From an uncultured Spartobacteria bacterium (GTDB lineage Bacteria > Verrucomicrobiota > Verrucomicrobiia > Chthoniobacterales > Terrimicrobiaceae): 64,000 nucleotides of DNA. A model generated the notes under the pieces. The model was not told the origin of the DNA. It did no database searches and saw only the letters and a program-made list of their open reading frames with translations. Shown piece after piece: positions 50,942 to 59,568 of this stretch (positions are counted from its first letter, which is position 1; each line of letters starts with the position of its first letter). The translations under genes and the position numbers were made by a program. Where the stretch lies: NCBI GenBank assembly GCA_937960895.1, contig CALCJD010000015.1, positions 62,001-126,000 on the forward strand, in the 5' to 3' direction.

Positions 50942-52096
50942 TCAGTAGGGCATGGTCTTGAGCAGGAGTTCGTGCGGGAGCGGAACCTCCGCAAGCACAC
51001 GGGCAATGCGTTCGCCGGCATGACCGTCCCCGTAGATGCTTTCCGTCCGGCTCACCCGCCCGCGGTATTCCGCATCGTGCAGCGCGCGGTCGCAGGCTTC
51101 CCGGATGGCGGTCCGATCCACCGGCACGCGGACAACATTGTCCGCGATGGTCCGCAAATCCTGGCGCGGTCCGATCAACACGCCCGGCACCTTGAGGAAG
51201 GGCGACTCGATGACGATCGACGACGAATTGCCCAGCACGGCGGCACAGCGGCGGTAGGCGGTGACAAAGAGCGGACGCGGAATGTTGAAGTAGGTCTTCA
51301 GGCGGGGCTCGCGGGCCACACGCCGGTCAATCGCCTTCCGCATCGCGATGTTGCCCGGATCCGTGTTGGGATAACTGCACAGGACCGGCACGCCCGCCGC
51401 GAGAACCCCGTCCAGCACGGCCTCCATTTCCTCCCCGGTGCCCGAGTCATCCACCGTCGGCGACGGATGGTGAATCAAAAGGAAAAACGGCTGTCCGGGC
51501 GCGATGCCAAAGGCTTCCTGGAGGGCCGCCCCGCCGAGATCGGGTTCGGCGCGCAGACGGTCGAGTCCGGGAGCGCCGCTCACCCAGATCTTCTCCGGGT
51601 CCTCACCCATGGCCGCCAGCCGGTCCTTGTGATCGGCGCAGGCCACGAAGTGAAGGTGGGAAAGTTTGGAAATGGCCGGACGGAACACCTCGTCCACATC
51701 CGAGGCAAAACACCGGTCGCCGCCGTGCAGATGCGCCACGGGAATTTTCAGGAAGACCCCGGCCAGCGCGCCGGCCAGCGCCTCCTCGCGGTCGCCGGTC
51801 ACAAACAAAATGTCCGGTTTGTCCGTCGACAGGGAGGACGCCAGTCCGTTCATGAGATGCCCGAAGGACAGGGCGCGGCCGGTCCAGGTTTCCGAGGCCA
51901 CCAGGGATTCGATGCCGGTCCGGACGCGAAAGCCGTCCCCGCGGATCGCGTCGATGCCGCGGCCGTGAAAGGGCGACATCTGCGCCGCGCCGGCAATGAC
52001 CTCGACATCGCACCCGGCGGCGCGCGTCGCCTGCATCACCGGGTGGATGATGTCGTAATCGGAGCGGGCGGCGGTCAGGAAGGCTATGCGTCTCAT
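50942..52096 (-). CDS. legG: Hydrolysing UDP-GlcNAc 2-epimerase family, set 2 (LegG-like)
   Basis: 384 aa. RIAFLTAARSDYDIIHPVMQA (SRSDY-like start), ILFVTGDREEALAGALAGV (GDRxE), IPVAHLHGGDRCFASDVDEVFRPAISKLSHLHF, and VLGNSSSIVIESPFLKVPGVLIG. The usual GGE is GGD here. The enzyme releases the nucleotide and yields the 2,4-diacetamido-trideoxy-mannose used by LegI. Its ATG overlaps the stop of the methyltransferase gene by 4 bp. Only moderately similar to the set 1 NeuC at 37662. Confidence 0.9.
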   Translation of the reverse strand: MRRIAFLTAARSDYDIIHPVMQATRAAGCDVEVIAGAAQMSPFHGRGIDAIRGDGFRVRTGIESLVASETWTGRALSFGHLMNGLASSLSTDKPDILFVTGDREEALAGALAGVFLKIPVAHLHGGDRCFASDVDEVFRPAISKLSHLHFVACADHKDRLAAMGEDPEKIWVSGAPGLDRLRAEPDLGGAALQEAFGIAPGQPFFLLIHHPSPTVDDSGTGEEMEAVLDGVLAAGVPVLCSYPNTDPGNIAMRKAIDRRVAREPRLKTYFNIPRPLFVTAYRRCAAVLGNSSSIVIESPFLKVPGVLIGPRQDLRTIADNVVRVPVDRTAIREACDRALHDAEYRGRVSRTESIYGDGHAGERIARVLAEVPLPHELLLKTMPY

Positions 52097-52740
52097 TCGG
52101 CGCGCGGGGGAAGACAAAGGTCCTTGCGGGTGTCGATGAGCGGCTCGCGGTAAAGCGTCACGCTGAAATCGTTCGGCAGGTAATCGTGACGCAGCACGAC
52201 ATAGGGCGTGAGGGACAGCGCCAGCGTCAGCACCTCCTCGGCGCGCCAGGGCTGGATGTGCGGATCGAATCCCTTGAACCGGTCCGTCAGCAGACTCACA
52301 TGGGCCGCCTTCGTGCACAGTTCGAACTGGCGGCGGGTGACGGATTCCAGCAATTCGCGTCCGCCCTCCATGCGCACGTTGTGGATGGCGAACGACACGA
52401 CGTAGTCGAAGGGAGCCGCCGGTTCCCAGCGGGTGACGTCGGCCAGCTCAAACCGCGCCTCCGGAAACCGCTCGCGGCAGCGGACGACCATTTTCTCCGC
52501 AATGTCCACCCCGAGGTAATCACAGGAAATGCCGCGGCGTTTGAGATGATCGTAAAAATCCCCCACCCCGCAACCCACGTCGAGAATGCGCGCGCCCGCC
52601 AGGTCGTGATGAATGACAAAATTTTCGAACCGCATGCGCTGGGCGCGCTGACCCGACTCGATGCGCGCGCAGTCGCTGGCCTCCTGCGAGGCCTTGGTGT
52701 TCCAGTAGTCGATGACCGGAGAGAGTTTTTGGTCGTTCAT
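52093..52740 (-). CDS. SAM-dependent methyltransferase, class I
   Basis: 215 aa. ARILDVGCGVGDFYDHLKRRG is the SAM loop (D-x-G-C-G-x-G), DYLGVDIAEKMVVRCRERF the acidic strand, and FELADVTRWEPAAPFDYVVSF the adenine region. It belongs to the Methyltransf_11/25-like group. Located between the LegG-like and WbqC-like genes, so it may methylate the nonulosonate or another sugar; nothing in the sequence decides. Confidence 0.85.
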   Translation of the reverse strand: MNDQKLSPVIDYWNTKASQEASDCARIESGQRAQRMRFENFVIHHDLAGARILDVGCGVGDFYDHLKRRGISCDYLGVDIAEKMVVRCRERFPEARFELADVTRWEPAAPFDYVVSFAIHNVRMEGGRELLESVTRRQFELCTKAAHVSLLTDRFKGFDPHIQPWRAEEVLTLALSLTPYVVLRHDYLPNDFSVTLYREPLIDTRKDLCLPPRAE

Positions 52741-52746
52741 GAAAGT

Positions 52747-53448
52747 TTATTCGGTCAGGGCGGGTCCGCGGCCCGAGAGTAACAGGTCCCGTGCGCCGGG
52801 GCCGAGGTTGAAAAGCAGGTCGAGCGCGGAAAGGCCCGGGGTGAAATTCCCTCCGCCAAACCGCTGGGGATAGGGCCTGTTTTCGTAGTTCTGATACGAC
52901 AGGCGGATGTTCCGCGCGGCGAATTCGGCGGGGGTCTGATACGCGCGGGCGCCGGGGCCGGAGAGATATTCCGTCGCGCCGCAGGCCGCGCAGATGTCGA
53001 GAATGAGGTCCTGTTTGGCGCCGGTGACGGACAGCTCCGAGGCGCGCACGCATCGCGTGGTGATGCCGAGCGCCCCGGCCAGAAAGGCCGTGGTGGCGAT
53101 GTTCAGGTCGACCAGGCGTTCCCAGGGGTGTCCGAGCAGGTCCAGGAGCCCGGGCGCGTATTCCTTGTAATAAGGAGCCTTCTGATACGAGGTCTCGATG
53201 CTGCGCCTGTGTGCGTGCTGCCAGGGGTTGGCGGCGATGGTGACATCCTGAATGAGGGTTTCGCGGGAGGCGTTGACCGGAACGGTGAGCCAGAGCGGGC
53301 CGTCCGGACCCAGGATCTGGTTCCGGTTCTGCACGCCGCGCCGTTGAAACTGCACGGTGTCGAGAAAGACAAAGAGCTCGCAGGCGTCCATCTTGTCGAA
53401 GAACGGCACCCACGGCAGATATTGGGGCTGATGGATGGCGACAATCAT
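52747..53448 (-). CDS. WbqC-like protein
   Basis: 233 aa. MIVAIHQPQYLPWVPFFDKM is the hallmark opening of the WbqC family (HQPQYLPW), followed by FVFLDTVQFQRRGVQNRNQI and WLTVPVN. Members sit in O-antigen and nonulosonate clusters and have been proposed to be acyl/aminoacyl transferases acting on sugar amines; their chemistry is poorly known. It overlaps the NeuB-family gene by 4 bp (start at the ATGA). With the methyltransferase and PIG-L genes it forms the non-canonical part of the legionaminate operon. Confidence 0.88.
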   Translation of the reverse strand: MIVAIHQPQYLPWVPFFDKMDACELFVFLDTVQFQRRGVQNRNQILGPDGPLWLTVPVNASRETLIQDVTIAANPWQHAHRRSIETSYQKAPYYKEYAPGLLDLLGHPWERLVDLNIATTAFLAGALGITTRCVRASELSVTGAKQDLILDICAACGATEYLSGPGARAYQTPAEFAARNIRLSYQNYENRPYPQRFGGGNFTPGLSALDLLFNLGPGARDLLLSGRGPALTE

Positions 53449-54506
53449 GCGAAGTCCTCCTCGCGGACCATCTCCCCCTCCCGCACGGCGCGGGCGAGCC
53501 GGCGGCCGATCAATCCGTCGCGCCGTCCCGGCGGAAGTCCGGTGCCGGGACGCAGCGCAACAAAGTCCTCCACGCGCACGGATTCGCCGGCCGGAATGGT
53601 CCGGGTCCAATGCAGGCTGCGCCGGCCGATGGCGAGGTTTTCGGATTCGGAGGCCGTGCGGCGCTTGGCTCCGTCGCCCAGGGCCGACTCCACCTCGCGC
53701 ACATTGGCGACCATTTGGGCGAGTTCCGAGGGAACCAGGGACGCCGCGTGATCGGGTCCGGGCAGCGCACGGTCGAGGGTGAAATGTTTTTCGAGAATCT
53801 CCGCACCGAGCGCCACCGCGGCGGGCGCAATGTGAATGCCGAGCGTGTGATCGGAAAATCCCACCGGCACCCCGTAGCGGCTGCGCAGGGCATCCATGGC
53901 ACGCAGGTTGCATTCCGCCGCCGGCGTGGGGTAGGCCGAGACGCAGTGCAGAAGCCGAAGGTCCCGGCATCCCGCATGGCGTGCGGCGGCCACGGCTTCG
54001 TCGATCTCCCCCAGTTCGGACATTCCCGTGGAAAGGATCACCGGCCGGCCGGTGGCGGCCACGCGCGTGATGAGCGGCAGGTTGGTGATGTCCGCGGAGC
54101 TGAGTTTGAAGGCGGCCACATCCAACTGCTCAAGCAGGACCGCGCTTTCCTCGTCGAAGGGCGTGGAGAGAAAAAGGACGCCGCGCTCGCGACACCGGTC
54201 CCTCAACACCCGAAAGTCCCCGGCGGAAAGTTCCAACCGGGCCAGCATGGCATACTGGCTCTCCCCGGCGGAGGTGGTCTTCTGCTGATATTTCCCCTTT
54301 TCCGCGTCCCGGTGAACGAGCAGCGCCGACTTGAAGGTCTGGAATTTCACCGCATCCACGCCGGCCTCCGCGGCGGCATCCACCATCTCCAGGGCGCGCT
54401 CGAGGCTGCCGTTGTGATTGACGCCGGCCTCGGCGATGAGGAGGCAGCGGCCGGGCCGGGGCAGGCCGGAAACCGCGGGATCGGATGCGTTTTCGGAAGC
54501 GCTCAT
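53445..54506 (-). CDS. legI: NeuB-family nonulosonate synthase, set 2 (LegI-like)
   Basis: 353 aa. CLLIAEAGVNHNGSLERALEMV carries the classical NHNG motif (unlike the set 1 enzyme), AGVDAVKFQTFKSALLV with K-F-Q-T, VAAFKLSSADITNLPL, VILSTGMSELGEID, PVGFSDHTLGIHIAPAAVALGA, and EKHFTLDRALPGPDHAAS. The SAF domain ends the protein (TIPAGESVRVEDFVALRPG, IGRRLARAV). The LegI reaction joins PEP and the 2,4-diacetamido sugar to legionaminic acid. The ATG shares one base with the SDR stop (TGATG). Confidence 0.93.
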   Translation of the reverse strand: MSASENASDPAVSGLPRPGRCLLIAEAGVNHNGSLERALEMVDAAAEAGVDAVKFQTFKSALLVHRDAEKGKYQQKTTSAGESQYAMLARLELSAGDFRVLRDRCRERGVLFLSTPFDEESAVLLEQLDVAAFKLSSADITNLPLITRVAATGRPVILSTGMSELGEIDEAVAAARHAGCRDLRLLHCVSAYPTPAAECNLRAMDALRSRYGVPVGFSDHTLGIHIAPAAVALGAEILEKHFTLDRALPGPDHAASLVPSELAQMVANVREVESALGDGAKRRTASESENLAIGRRSLHWTRTIPAGESVRVEDFVALRPGTGLPPGRRDGLIGRRLARAVREGEMVREEDFA

Positions 54507-55306
54507 CACCAAACCGTCCACCCTCCGTCCACCACGAGATTCTGACCGGTCATGTAGCGGGAAAGATCCGTGGCCAGAAAAACCACCACCCCGGCGATGT
54601 CCACCGAGTCGGCCATGCGGCCAAGCGGCGTCTTCGCGGAATAGCGGCGGACAAATTCCTCCGACTGGATGGAATACACCCCGCCCGGAGAAAGGCAGTT
54701 CACGCGGATGTCCGGCGCCAGGGCGGTCGCCAGCCATTTCGTCAGTTGAATCAATCCGCCCTTGCTGGCGGCATAGGCGGCGGGGTTGCCCATGTCGGGC
54801 AGGCCTTCGTAGAGGGAAAAATCGGGCGCCGAAACGCCGTAGATCGAGCCGAAGTTGATGATGCGTCCATTGCCCGAGGCCCGCAGCGCCGGGGCCAGAC
54901 CCTGCGAAAGGGTGAACGCGGCGGTCAGATTCACCTCGAGGGCGCGCCGCCAGACTTCCACGCTCTGTTGTTCAAAAGGCACCGCCCAGCCTTCCAGCCG
55001 GTAGCTTCCGCAGAAGGCGGCGCCGTTGATGAGAATCTCAAGCTTCGGGCGATGCTGAAGGGCAAAGGCCATGGCTTCACGGAGCGATTCCTCGTTCTCC
55101 AGATCCACGACCAGCGGAGTCACCTCGGTTCCGTATTTTTCATGCAACCGCGCGGCCGCGGCCCTGACCGCCTCCTCGTTGCAGTCGAGCAGCATGAGGT
55201 CCGCGCCCAGTTCGCACAGCGCCTCGCAAAAGGTCGACGCGAGTCCGCCCGCCCCGCCGGTGACCACCGCCGTCTGTCCCTGCAAATTGGTGAGTTCGGA
55301 AACCAT
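54506..55306 (-). CDS. ptmA: PtmA-like short-chain dehydrogenase/reductase
   Basis: 266 aa, classical SDR. TAVVTGGAGGLASTFCEALCELG is the cofactor loop, LINGAAFCGS the N-A-A motif, INFGSIYGVSAPDF the Ser strand, and NPAAYAASKGGLIQLTKWLATAL gives Tyr-x3-Lys. DIRVNCLSPGGVY and MTGQNLVVDGGWTVW are the C-terminal signatures. In Campylobacter flagellin-modification and Leg clusters PtmA accompanies the CMP-synthetase PtmB and modifies the product. It is two ORFs from the NeuB-like gene and 7 bp from the cytidylyltransferase gene. Confidence 0.9.
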   Translation of the reverse strand: MVSELTNLQGQTAVVTGGAGGLASTFCEALCELGADLMLLDCNEEAVRAAAARLHEKYGTEVTPLVVDLENEESLREAMAFALQHRPKLEILINGAAFCGSYRLEGWAVPFEQQSVEVWRRALEVNLTAAFTLSQGLAPALRASGNGRIINFGSIYGVSAPDFSLYEGLPDMGNPAAYAASKGGLIQLTKWLATALAPDIRVNCLSPGGVYSIQSEEFVRRYSAKTPLGRMADSVDIAGVVVFLATDLSRYMTGQNLVVDGGWTVW

Positions 55307-55313
55307 GGACCTC

Positions 55314-56015
55314 TTATCGCCGATTCGTCTTCCGGGAGTAAAGGAATCGCGCCACGTCGAGATCCAGCGGCTCATCGATGTCGAGGGCCCGTTCGGCCGG
55401 CACCTCCACGGCGCGCACGCGGCCTTCGAAGAGTTTCCGCCCGGAACGGAGAAAATCGGGCGCCGCCGCATAGGCCACGGTGGTCATGTCGTAAACCTTG
55501 GGCGCCTCCTGCCGATGGGCCACGTTTCCGTCCGCCCCGGCGGCCAGCCGGGCAAACCCGTTTCCGTCCACGGTCACCATGTTGAAATACGGACTCCGCC
55601 GCGCGGGCGTCACCGTAATGACAAAATCCGTCTCCCCCGGCACAAAGGCGTCCAGCGCCCTCTGCAGATCCTCCGGTTCCCGGAGCGGCGCGGTGGTGGG
55701 CACGCCGAGAAAGATGTCAAAAGCGCCGTACCGCGCCTCCGTCTCCGCCAGCGCATGCCGCCACGCGAGGATCTCCGCAGCGCGGTCCGCGGCCAGTTCG
55801 GCCGGGCGCCGAAAGGGAACCTCCGCGCCAAACTGTCTGGCCACGTCGGCAATTTCGTCGTCTTCGGTCGAAACAATCACCCGCTCGACGGCCGGCACCG
55901 CCTGCGCGCAGGTGATGGCATGCGCAAGGAGCGGACGTCCGCCGAGATCCTGCAGGTTTTTGCGGGGAATGCCCTTCGACCCCCCGCGGGCAAACACAAA
56001 AGCCAGCGTTCTCAT
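55314..56015 (-). CDS. ptmB: CMP-nonulosonate cytidylyltransferase, set 2 (PtmB/LegF-like)
   Basis: 233 aa. LAFVFARGGSKGIPRKNLQDL is the CTP loop of NeuA/LegF; VIVSTEDDEIADVARQFG and FLGVPTTAPLREPEDLQRALD follow (P-T-x-P-L-R), and RALDIDEPLDLDVA is the metal motif (IDEP-x-D). It activates legionaminic acid as CMP-Leg. Its ATG overlaps the stop of the Gfo/Idh gene by 4 bp. This is the second copy of the activity in the window (see 36871-37590). Confidence 0.9.
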   Translation of the reverse strand: MRTLAFVFARGGSKGIPRKNLQDLGGRPLLAHAITCAQAVPAVERVIVSTEDDEIADVARQFGAEVPFRRPAELAADRAAEILAWRHALAETEARYGAFDIFLGVPTTAPLREPEDLQRALDAFVPGETDFVITVTPARRSPYFNMVTVDGNGFARLAAGADGNVAHRQEAPKVYDMTTVAYAAAPDFLRSGRKLFEGRVRAVEVPAERALDIDEPLDLDVARFLYSRKTNRR

Positions 56016-56977
56016 GGAGTGTCGGATGAAAGGCGTTCCTCCCTCCGCGTCTCCGCGGAACGTCGGGCGGCGTCACAGACATCAAGGCCGCGCAGGGCCT
56101 CCCCGACCGGCACCAGGCGATCCTCCTCGCCGCGCAAAAACGCGAGATCCTGGCACAGCAGGTTTTCATCCTTGGTCTCCGGGTCGGTGTGCGTCTCCGC
56201 CTCCCGTCCGGGCGCCGCAAATTCGACGGTTTGCGTCATGCCGTCCCAGGTCAGGGTGCCGTTTTCCCCGAAGACCCGCATCCGGCGGATGGGAATGCGG
56301 GAAAGATAGTCGAGATCGATCTGCACATTGGCACCGGAGGGAAGTTCGCAATCCAGATAAGCCGCCTCCTCGGACGCCAGGCCCAGCCGGCCTCTCCGGT
56401 CAAAGCGCGCCCAGACCCGCTCCGGCCACCCGAGGATCCAGCCGGCGTAGTCGATTTCGTGAACGAGGTCCCGCAGCACCCCGCCTTCCGAGGCGGACGC
56501 GCAGTAGGCGGTGCGGACATCCGTCCCCGGCCGCCAGTCCGGCAGATAGGACCGGCATTCCACATGGGCGGCGTGGAAACGGCCCGCCCGGGGAAGCCAC
56601 CCGCGAAACACATTCAGCGACCGGGAAAACCGGAGGTTGAGCGCGCAGTACACCTTTCGTCCCAGGCGCGCCGCCGCGTCGGCGAGCCGGCGTCCCTCCT
56701 TCGCATCCACGGCCAGAGGTTTTTCCACCAGCACGTCCATGCCCGCTTCGAGCAGGGGCAGGGTGTGTTCGACATGCAGCCCCGTGCGGGATGCCACGAT
56801 CGCGTGGGAGCATCCCGGAAAATCGGTCATCACCCCGGGCACGGTCCACCCTTCGGCGCGCAGCGCCTCCCGCGCCGCGGGCCGCGTCGAAAAGAGCGCC
56901 ACCTCGTGTCCGGCTTCGCGAAGCACCCGGGCATGGCGCATCCCGATGCTGCCGGCACCGATGACGAGGATTTTCAT
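56012..56977 (-). CDS. ptmF: PtmF-like Gfo/Idh/MocA oxidoreductase
   Basis: 321 aa. ILVIGAGSIGMRHARVLREAGHE is the NAD(P) loop, and VLVEKPLAVDAKEGRRLADAA carries the E-K-P motif. EGGVLRDLVHEIDYAGWILG holds the catalytic-type Asp and His (RDLVHEID), and the second domain follows. PtmF enzymes occur with PtmA and PtmB in Campylobacter Leg clusters and oxidise or reduce the sugar or its substituent. The stop overlaps the ATG of the PtmB-like gene by 4 bp. Confidence 0.88.
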   Translation of the reverse strand: MKILVIGAGSIGMRHARVLREAGHEVALFSTRPAAREALRAEGWTVPGVMTDFPGCSHAIVASRTGLHVEHTLPLLEAGMDVLVEKPLAVDAKEGRRLADAAARLGRKVYCALNLRFSRSLNVFRGWLPRAGRFHAAHVECRSYLPDWRPGTDVRTAYCASASEGGVLRDLVHEIDYAGWILGWPERVWARFDRRGRLGLASEEAAYLDCELPSGANVQIDLDYLSRIPIRRMRVFGENGTLTWDGMTQTVEFAAPGREAETHTDPETKDENLLCQDLAFLRGEEDRLVPVGEALRGLDVCDAARRSAETRREERLSSDTP

Positions 56978-57023
56978 GTACGAAAAATCAGTGGGGCGCT
57001 GACATGCCGCAGAACGAAGGCGG

Positions 57024-58295
57024 TCAGCTCCGGATCACGCGGCAGACTTTGGGATCCACGCACCCGCGGCTGTCCACCACGGGGATGGTGATCTGCGAAA
57101 AATCGAATTTCCGGTAGGCGTCGTGCGCGGTCACCAGCAGCAGCAGGTCGAAATCGTTGGAGATCTCGACCGATTTCCGACCGGCCAGCGCGGCATGTTC
57201 GCGGGACGGACGGATTTCCGGCACGTAGGGATCGTTGTAGGACACCTGCGCGCCGAGCGCCTCGAGTTTTTCAATGAGGATGTAGGCGGGCGATTCGCGG
57301 TCGTCGTCGACGTTGGCCTTGTAGGCCAGGCCGAGCAAAAGGATGCGCGCCCCCTTGACGGCCTTGCCGTCGGCATTGAGCGTCTCCATCACCTTGCTCA
57401 CCACGTAATCGGGCATGGACGTGTTGATCTCCCCGGCCAGTTCGATGAAGCGCGTGTGTTTGCCGTATTCACGGGCCTTCCAGGTGAGATAAAAGGGATC
57501 GATGGGAATGCAGTGGCCGCCCAGTCCCGGACCCGGATAAAACGGCATGTATCCGAAGGGCTTCGTTTTGGCGGCCTCGATGACCTCCCAGATGTCGATG
57601 CCCATCGCCTCGTAAACCACCTTGAGCTCGTTCACGAGCGCGATGTTGACGGACCGAAAGATGTTTTCCATCAGCTTGGTGGCCTCGGCCGCACGGCAGG
57701 AGGACACCGGCACGAGCTTTTCGATGGCCACACCGTAAACCTCGAGCGCCTTGCGCCGGCAGGCCCCGGTGAGGCCGCCCACCACCTTCGGAATCCGCGC
57801 CACATTGCTGGCGGGATTGCCGGGATCCTCGCGCTCGGGCGAATAGGCCAGATGAAAATCCTCGCCGGCGCGCAGGCCGGAGGTTTCCTCCAAGACCTCG
57901 CGCAGGTTTCCGTCGGTGGTGCCCGGATAGGTCGTCGACTCCAGGCAGACCAGCGCGCCTCGGCGCAGGTGCGGACCGATGAGGCGCGCGGTGTTGAGCA
58001 CAAAAGTCAGGTCCGGCTCGCGATTGCGGGTCAGGGGGGTCGGCACGCAAATCAGCACGGCATCGCATTCGGACACCCGGGAAAAGTCCGTGGTGGCCCC
58101 GAAGCGGCCGTTCTCCACCGCCCGGGCGATGCGCGCGGCCTCGATGTGACGGATGTAACTTTCCCCCGCGGTGAGCCGGGCGATCTTCTGCGGGTCGATG
58201 TCGAAGCCGAGCACGCGGGCCCCCGCTTCGGCAAAGCGCAACGCCAGGGGAAGGCCGACATACCCGAGGCCGGTGATTCCAATGGTCAAACTCAT
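57024..58295 (-). CDS. UDP-sugar 6-dehydrogenase (nucleotide sugar dehydrogenase, WbpA/TviB-like)
   Basis: 423 aa. IGITGLGYVGLPLALRFAEAG is the NAD loop. LICVPTPLTRNREPDLTFV and VCLESTTYPGTTDGNLREVL are typical of the UDP-GlcNAc/UDP-Glc 6-dehydrogenases. PGPGLGGHCIPIDPFYLTWKA carries the catalytic Cys of the family, and KGARILLLGLAYKANVDDDRES is the C-terminal UDP-binding motif. It oxidises a UDP-sugar to a uronic acid for the polymer. The start is the ATG at 58295; a TTG two codons upstream is less likely. Confidence 0.92.
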   Translation of the reverse strand: MSLTIGITGLGYVGLPLALRFAEAGARVLGFDIDPQKIARLTAGESYIRHIEAARIARAVENGRFGATTDFSRVSECDAVLICVPTPLTRNREPDLTFVLNTARLIGPHLRRGALVCLESTTYPGTTDGNLREVLEETSGLRAGEDFHLAYSPEREDPGNPASNVARIPKVVGGLTGACRRKALEVYGVAIEKLVPVSSCRAAEATKLMENIFRSVNIALVNELKVVYEAMGIDIWEVIEAAKTKPFGYMPFYPGPGLGGHCIPIDPFYLTWKAREYGKHTRFIELAGEINTSMPDYVVSKVMETLNADGKAVKGARILLLGLAYKANVDDDRESPAYILIEKLEALGAQVSYNDPYVPEIRPSREHAALAGRKSVEISNDFDLLLLVTAHDAYRKFDFSQITIPVVDSRGCVDPKVCRVIRS

Positions 58296-58317
58296 GGGCA
58301 AAAAAAACGGAGAACCC

Positions 58318-59565
58318 CTATTCCTGCAGCCGGGCGAGAATCTGCGGCACCACGGCCTGGGCGGTGAACTTTTCGCGGAATGTCTTCACCGCGCCGCGTC
58401 CCAGGGCGGAGCGCAGGGTGGAATGCAGCGCCGCCTCGCGCAGCCGGGCGGCCACTTCGGCCACCGTGGAGCCGAGCAGGCAGTTTTCGCGATGCACAAG
58501 CTCCGGCATGGAGAGCCGGACATCCTCGTGCGCCACGATGCAGCAGCCGAGGCTCATGGCGTGCAGGTACCGCGTGTGCCCCACCTTGTAGGGACTGGCG
58601 TTGTTGAGGCAGAGAAAGATCTGTGCGGAGGCCATTTCCTCGTCGATGTCCGGCACCCAGCCGCGGAAAAGGACGTCGGGCCGCTGCAGACGCTCGTGCA
58701 CGTAATGGTCGAGCCGGTTTGCGCCGAGAATTTCCCACTGGCATTCGCCGACGCGAAAAAGGGGCAGCATCTGTTCGGCAAGAACCAGGAGCCCGTCGCG
58801 ATTGGCGGTGGCGTCCAGCTTGCCGATGTTGGCGATGACCCGGACGGGTGCAAGGGGCTTGGGCTCGCGTTCGTAGGCCCGCGGAACCGGCGACGCCTCG
58901 GTCCAGAGGTGCGGGATGTAAAACGCGTTCGGATGCCCCTTGGCGGTGTAATACTGCGCGTCGTTGAGCGAGACGTTTCCGCAATGCGTGATGCCGCGCA
59001 TGAGGTCCAGGTGGATGCGCTCGAGGTGGGCCATGTCCACACGCCGCTTGCTGTGTTCCAGGATGCCGATGCGCTTGCGCTCGAGGGAGAAATCGTCCCG
59101 CCGGCGGCGCGATTTGGGATCGGGATTGCCGTAATAGGCGAAGGTTTTTCCGGGAAAGTCGCTGGTCAGCGCGGTGATCCACTCGGCGAGCGGAATGAGA
59201 ACCGCATCGGGCTTTTGCGCCTTGAGGTATTCCTGCCACCGAGCCCGCCCGGGCCACTCGGGATAATAATCGGCGATCTGCGGCGTCAGAATCCGCCAGC
59301 GATCCGCGCGGCGCGGGGCGATCTCCGATTCCCCGAGCCGGTATTCGTCGAGCACGGTGATGCCGGGTTTTCCGGCAAGAATCTTCCGGGAGGCCAGCTC
59401 GTGTTCGTTGGGGGGAGGTTCGGACGGACGGGAGACCTTCTGCACCAAGACCTCCACGCCCGGCTGCCCGGCGAGCTGGCGGATCATCTCGAAGATGATG
59501 ATGTTGCCGCCGCGCACGGTGTGCTGCGAATTCGGCCAGAGGGGGGTGGCGACAAGGATTTTCAC
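58318..59565 (-). CDS. Glycosyltransferase, GT-B fold, GTG start
   Basis: 415 aa from a GTG at 59563-59565. ILVATPLWPNSQHTVRGGNIIIFEMIRQL is a GT4-like start with RGGN. The donor half has VRVIANIGKLDATANRDGLLV, then SLGCCIVAHEDVRLSMPELV at the place of the second acidic motif, with the first E reduced. The C-terminal helix (REAALHSTLRSALGRGAVKTF) packs as in GT4. Transfer to the glycan is inferred. It is separated by 3 bp from the methyltransferase stop. Confidence 0.75.
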   Translation of the reverse strand: MKILVATPLWPNSQHTVRGGNIIIFEMIRQLAGQPGVEVLVQKVSRPSEPPPNEHELASRKILAGKPGITVLDEYRLGESEIAPRRADRWRILTPQIADYYPEWPGRARWQEYLKAQKPDAVLIPLAEWITALTSDFPGKTFAYYGNPDPKSRRRRDDFSLERKRIGILEHSKRRVDMAHLERIHLDLMRGITHCGNVSLNDAQYYTAKGHPNAFYIPHLWTEASPVPRAYEREPKPLAPVRVIANIGKLDATANRDGLLVLAEQMLPLFRVGECQWEILGANRLDHYVHERLQRPDVLFRGWVPDIDEEMASAQIFLCLNNASPYKVGHTRYLHAMSLGCCIVAHEDVRLSMPELVHRENCLLGSTVAEVAARLREAALHSTLRSALGRGAVKTFREKFTAQAVVPQILARLQE

Positions 59566-59568
59566 CGA

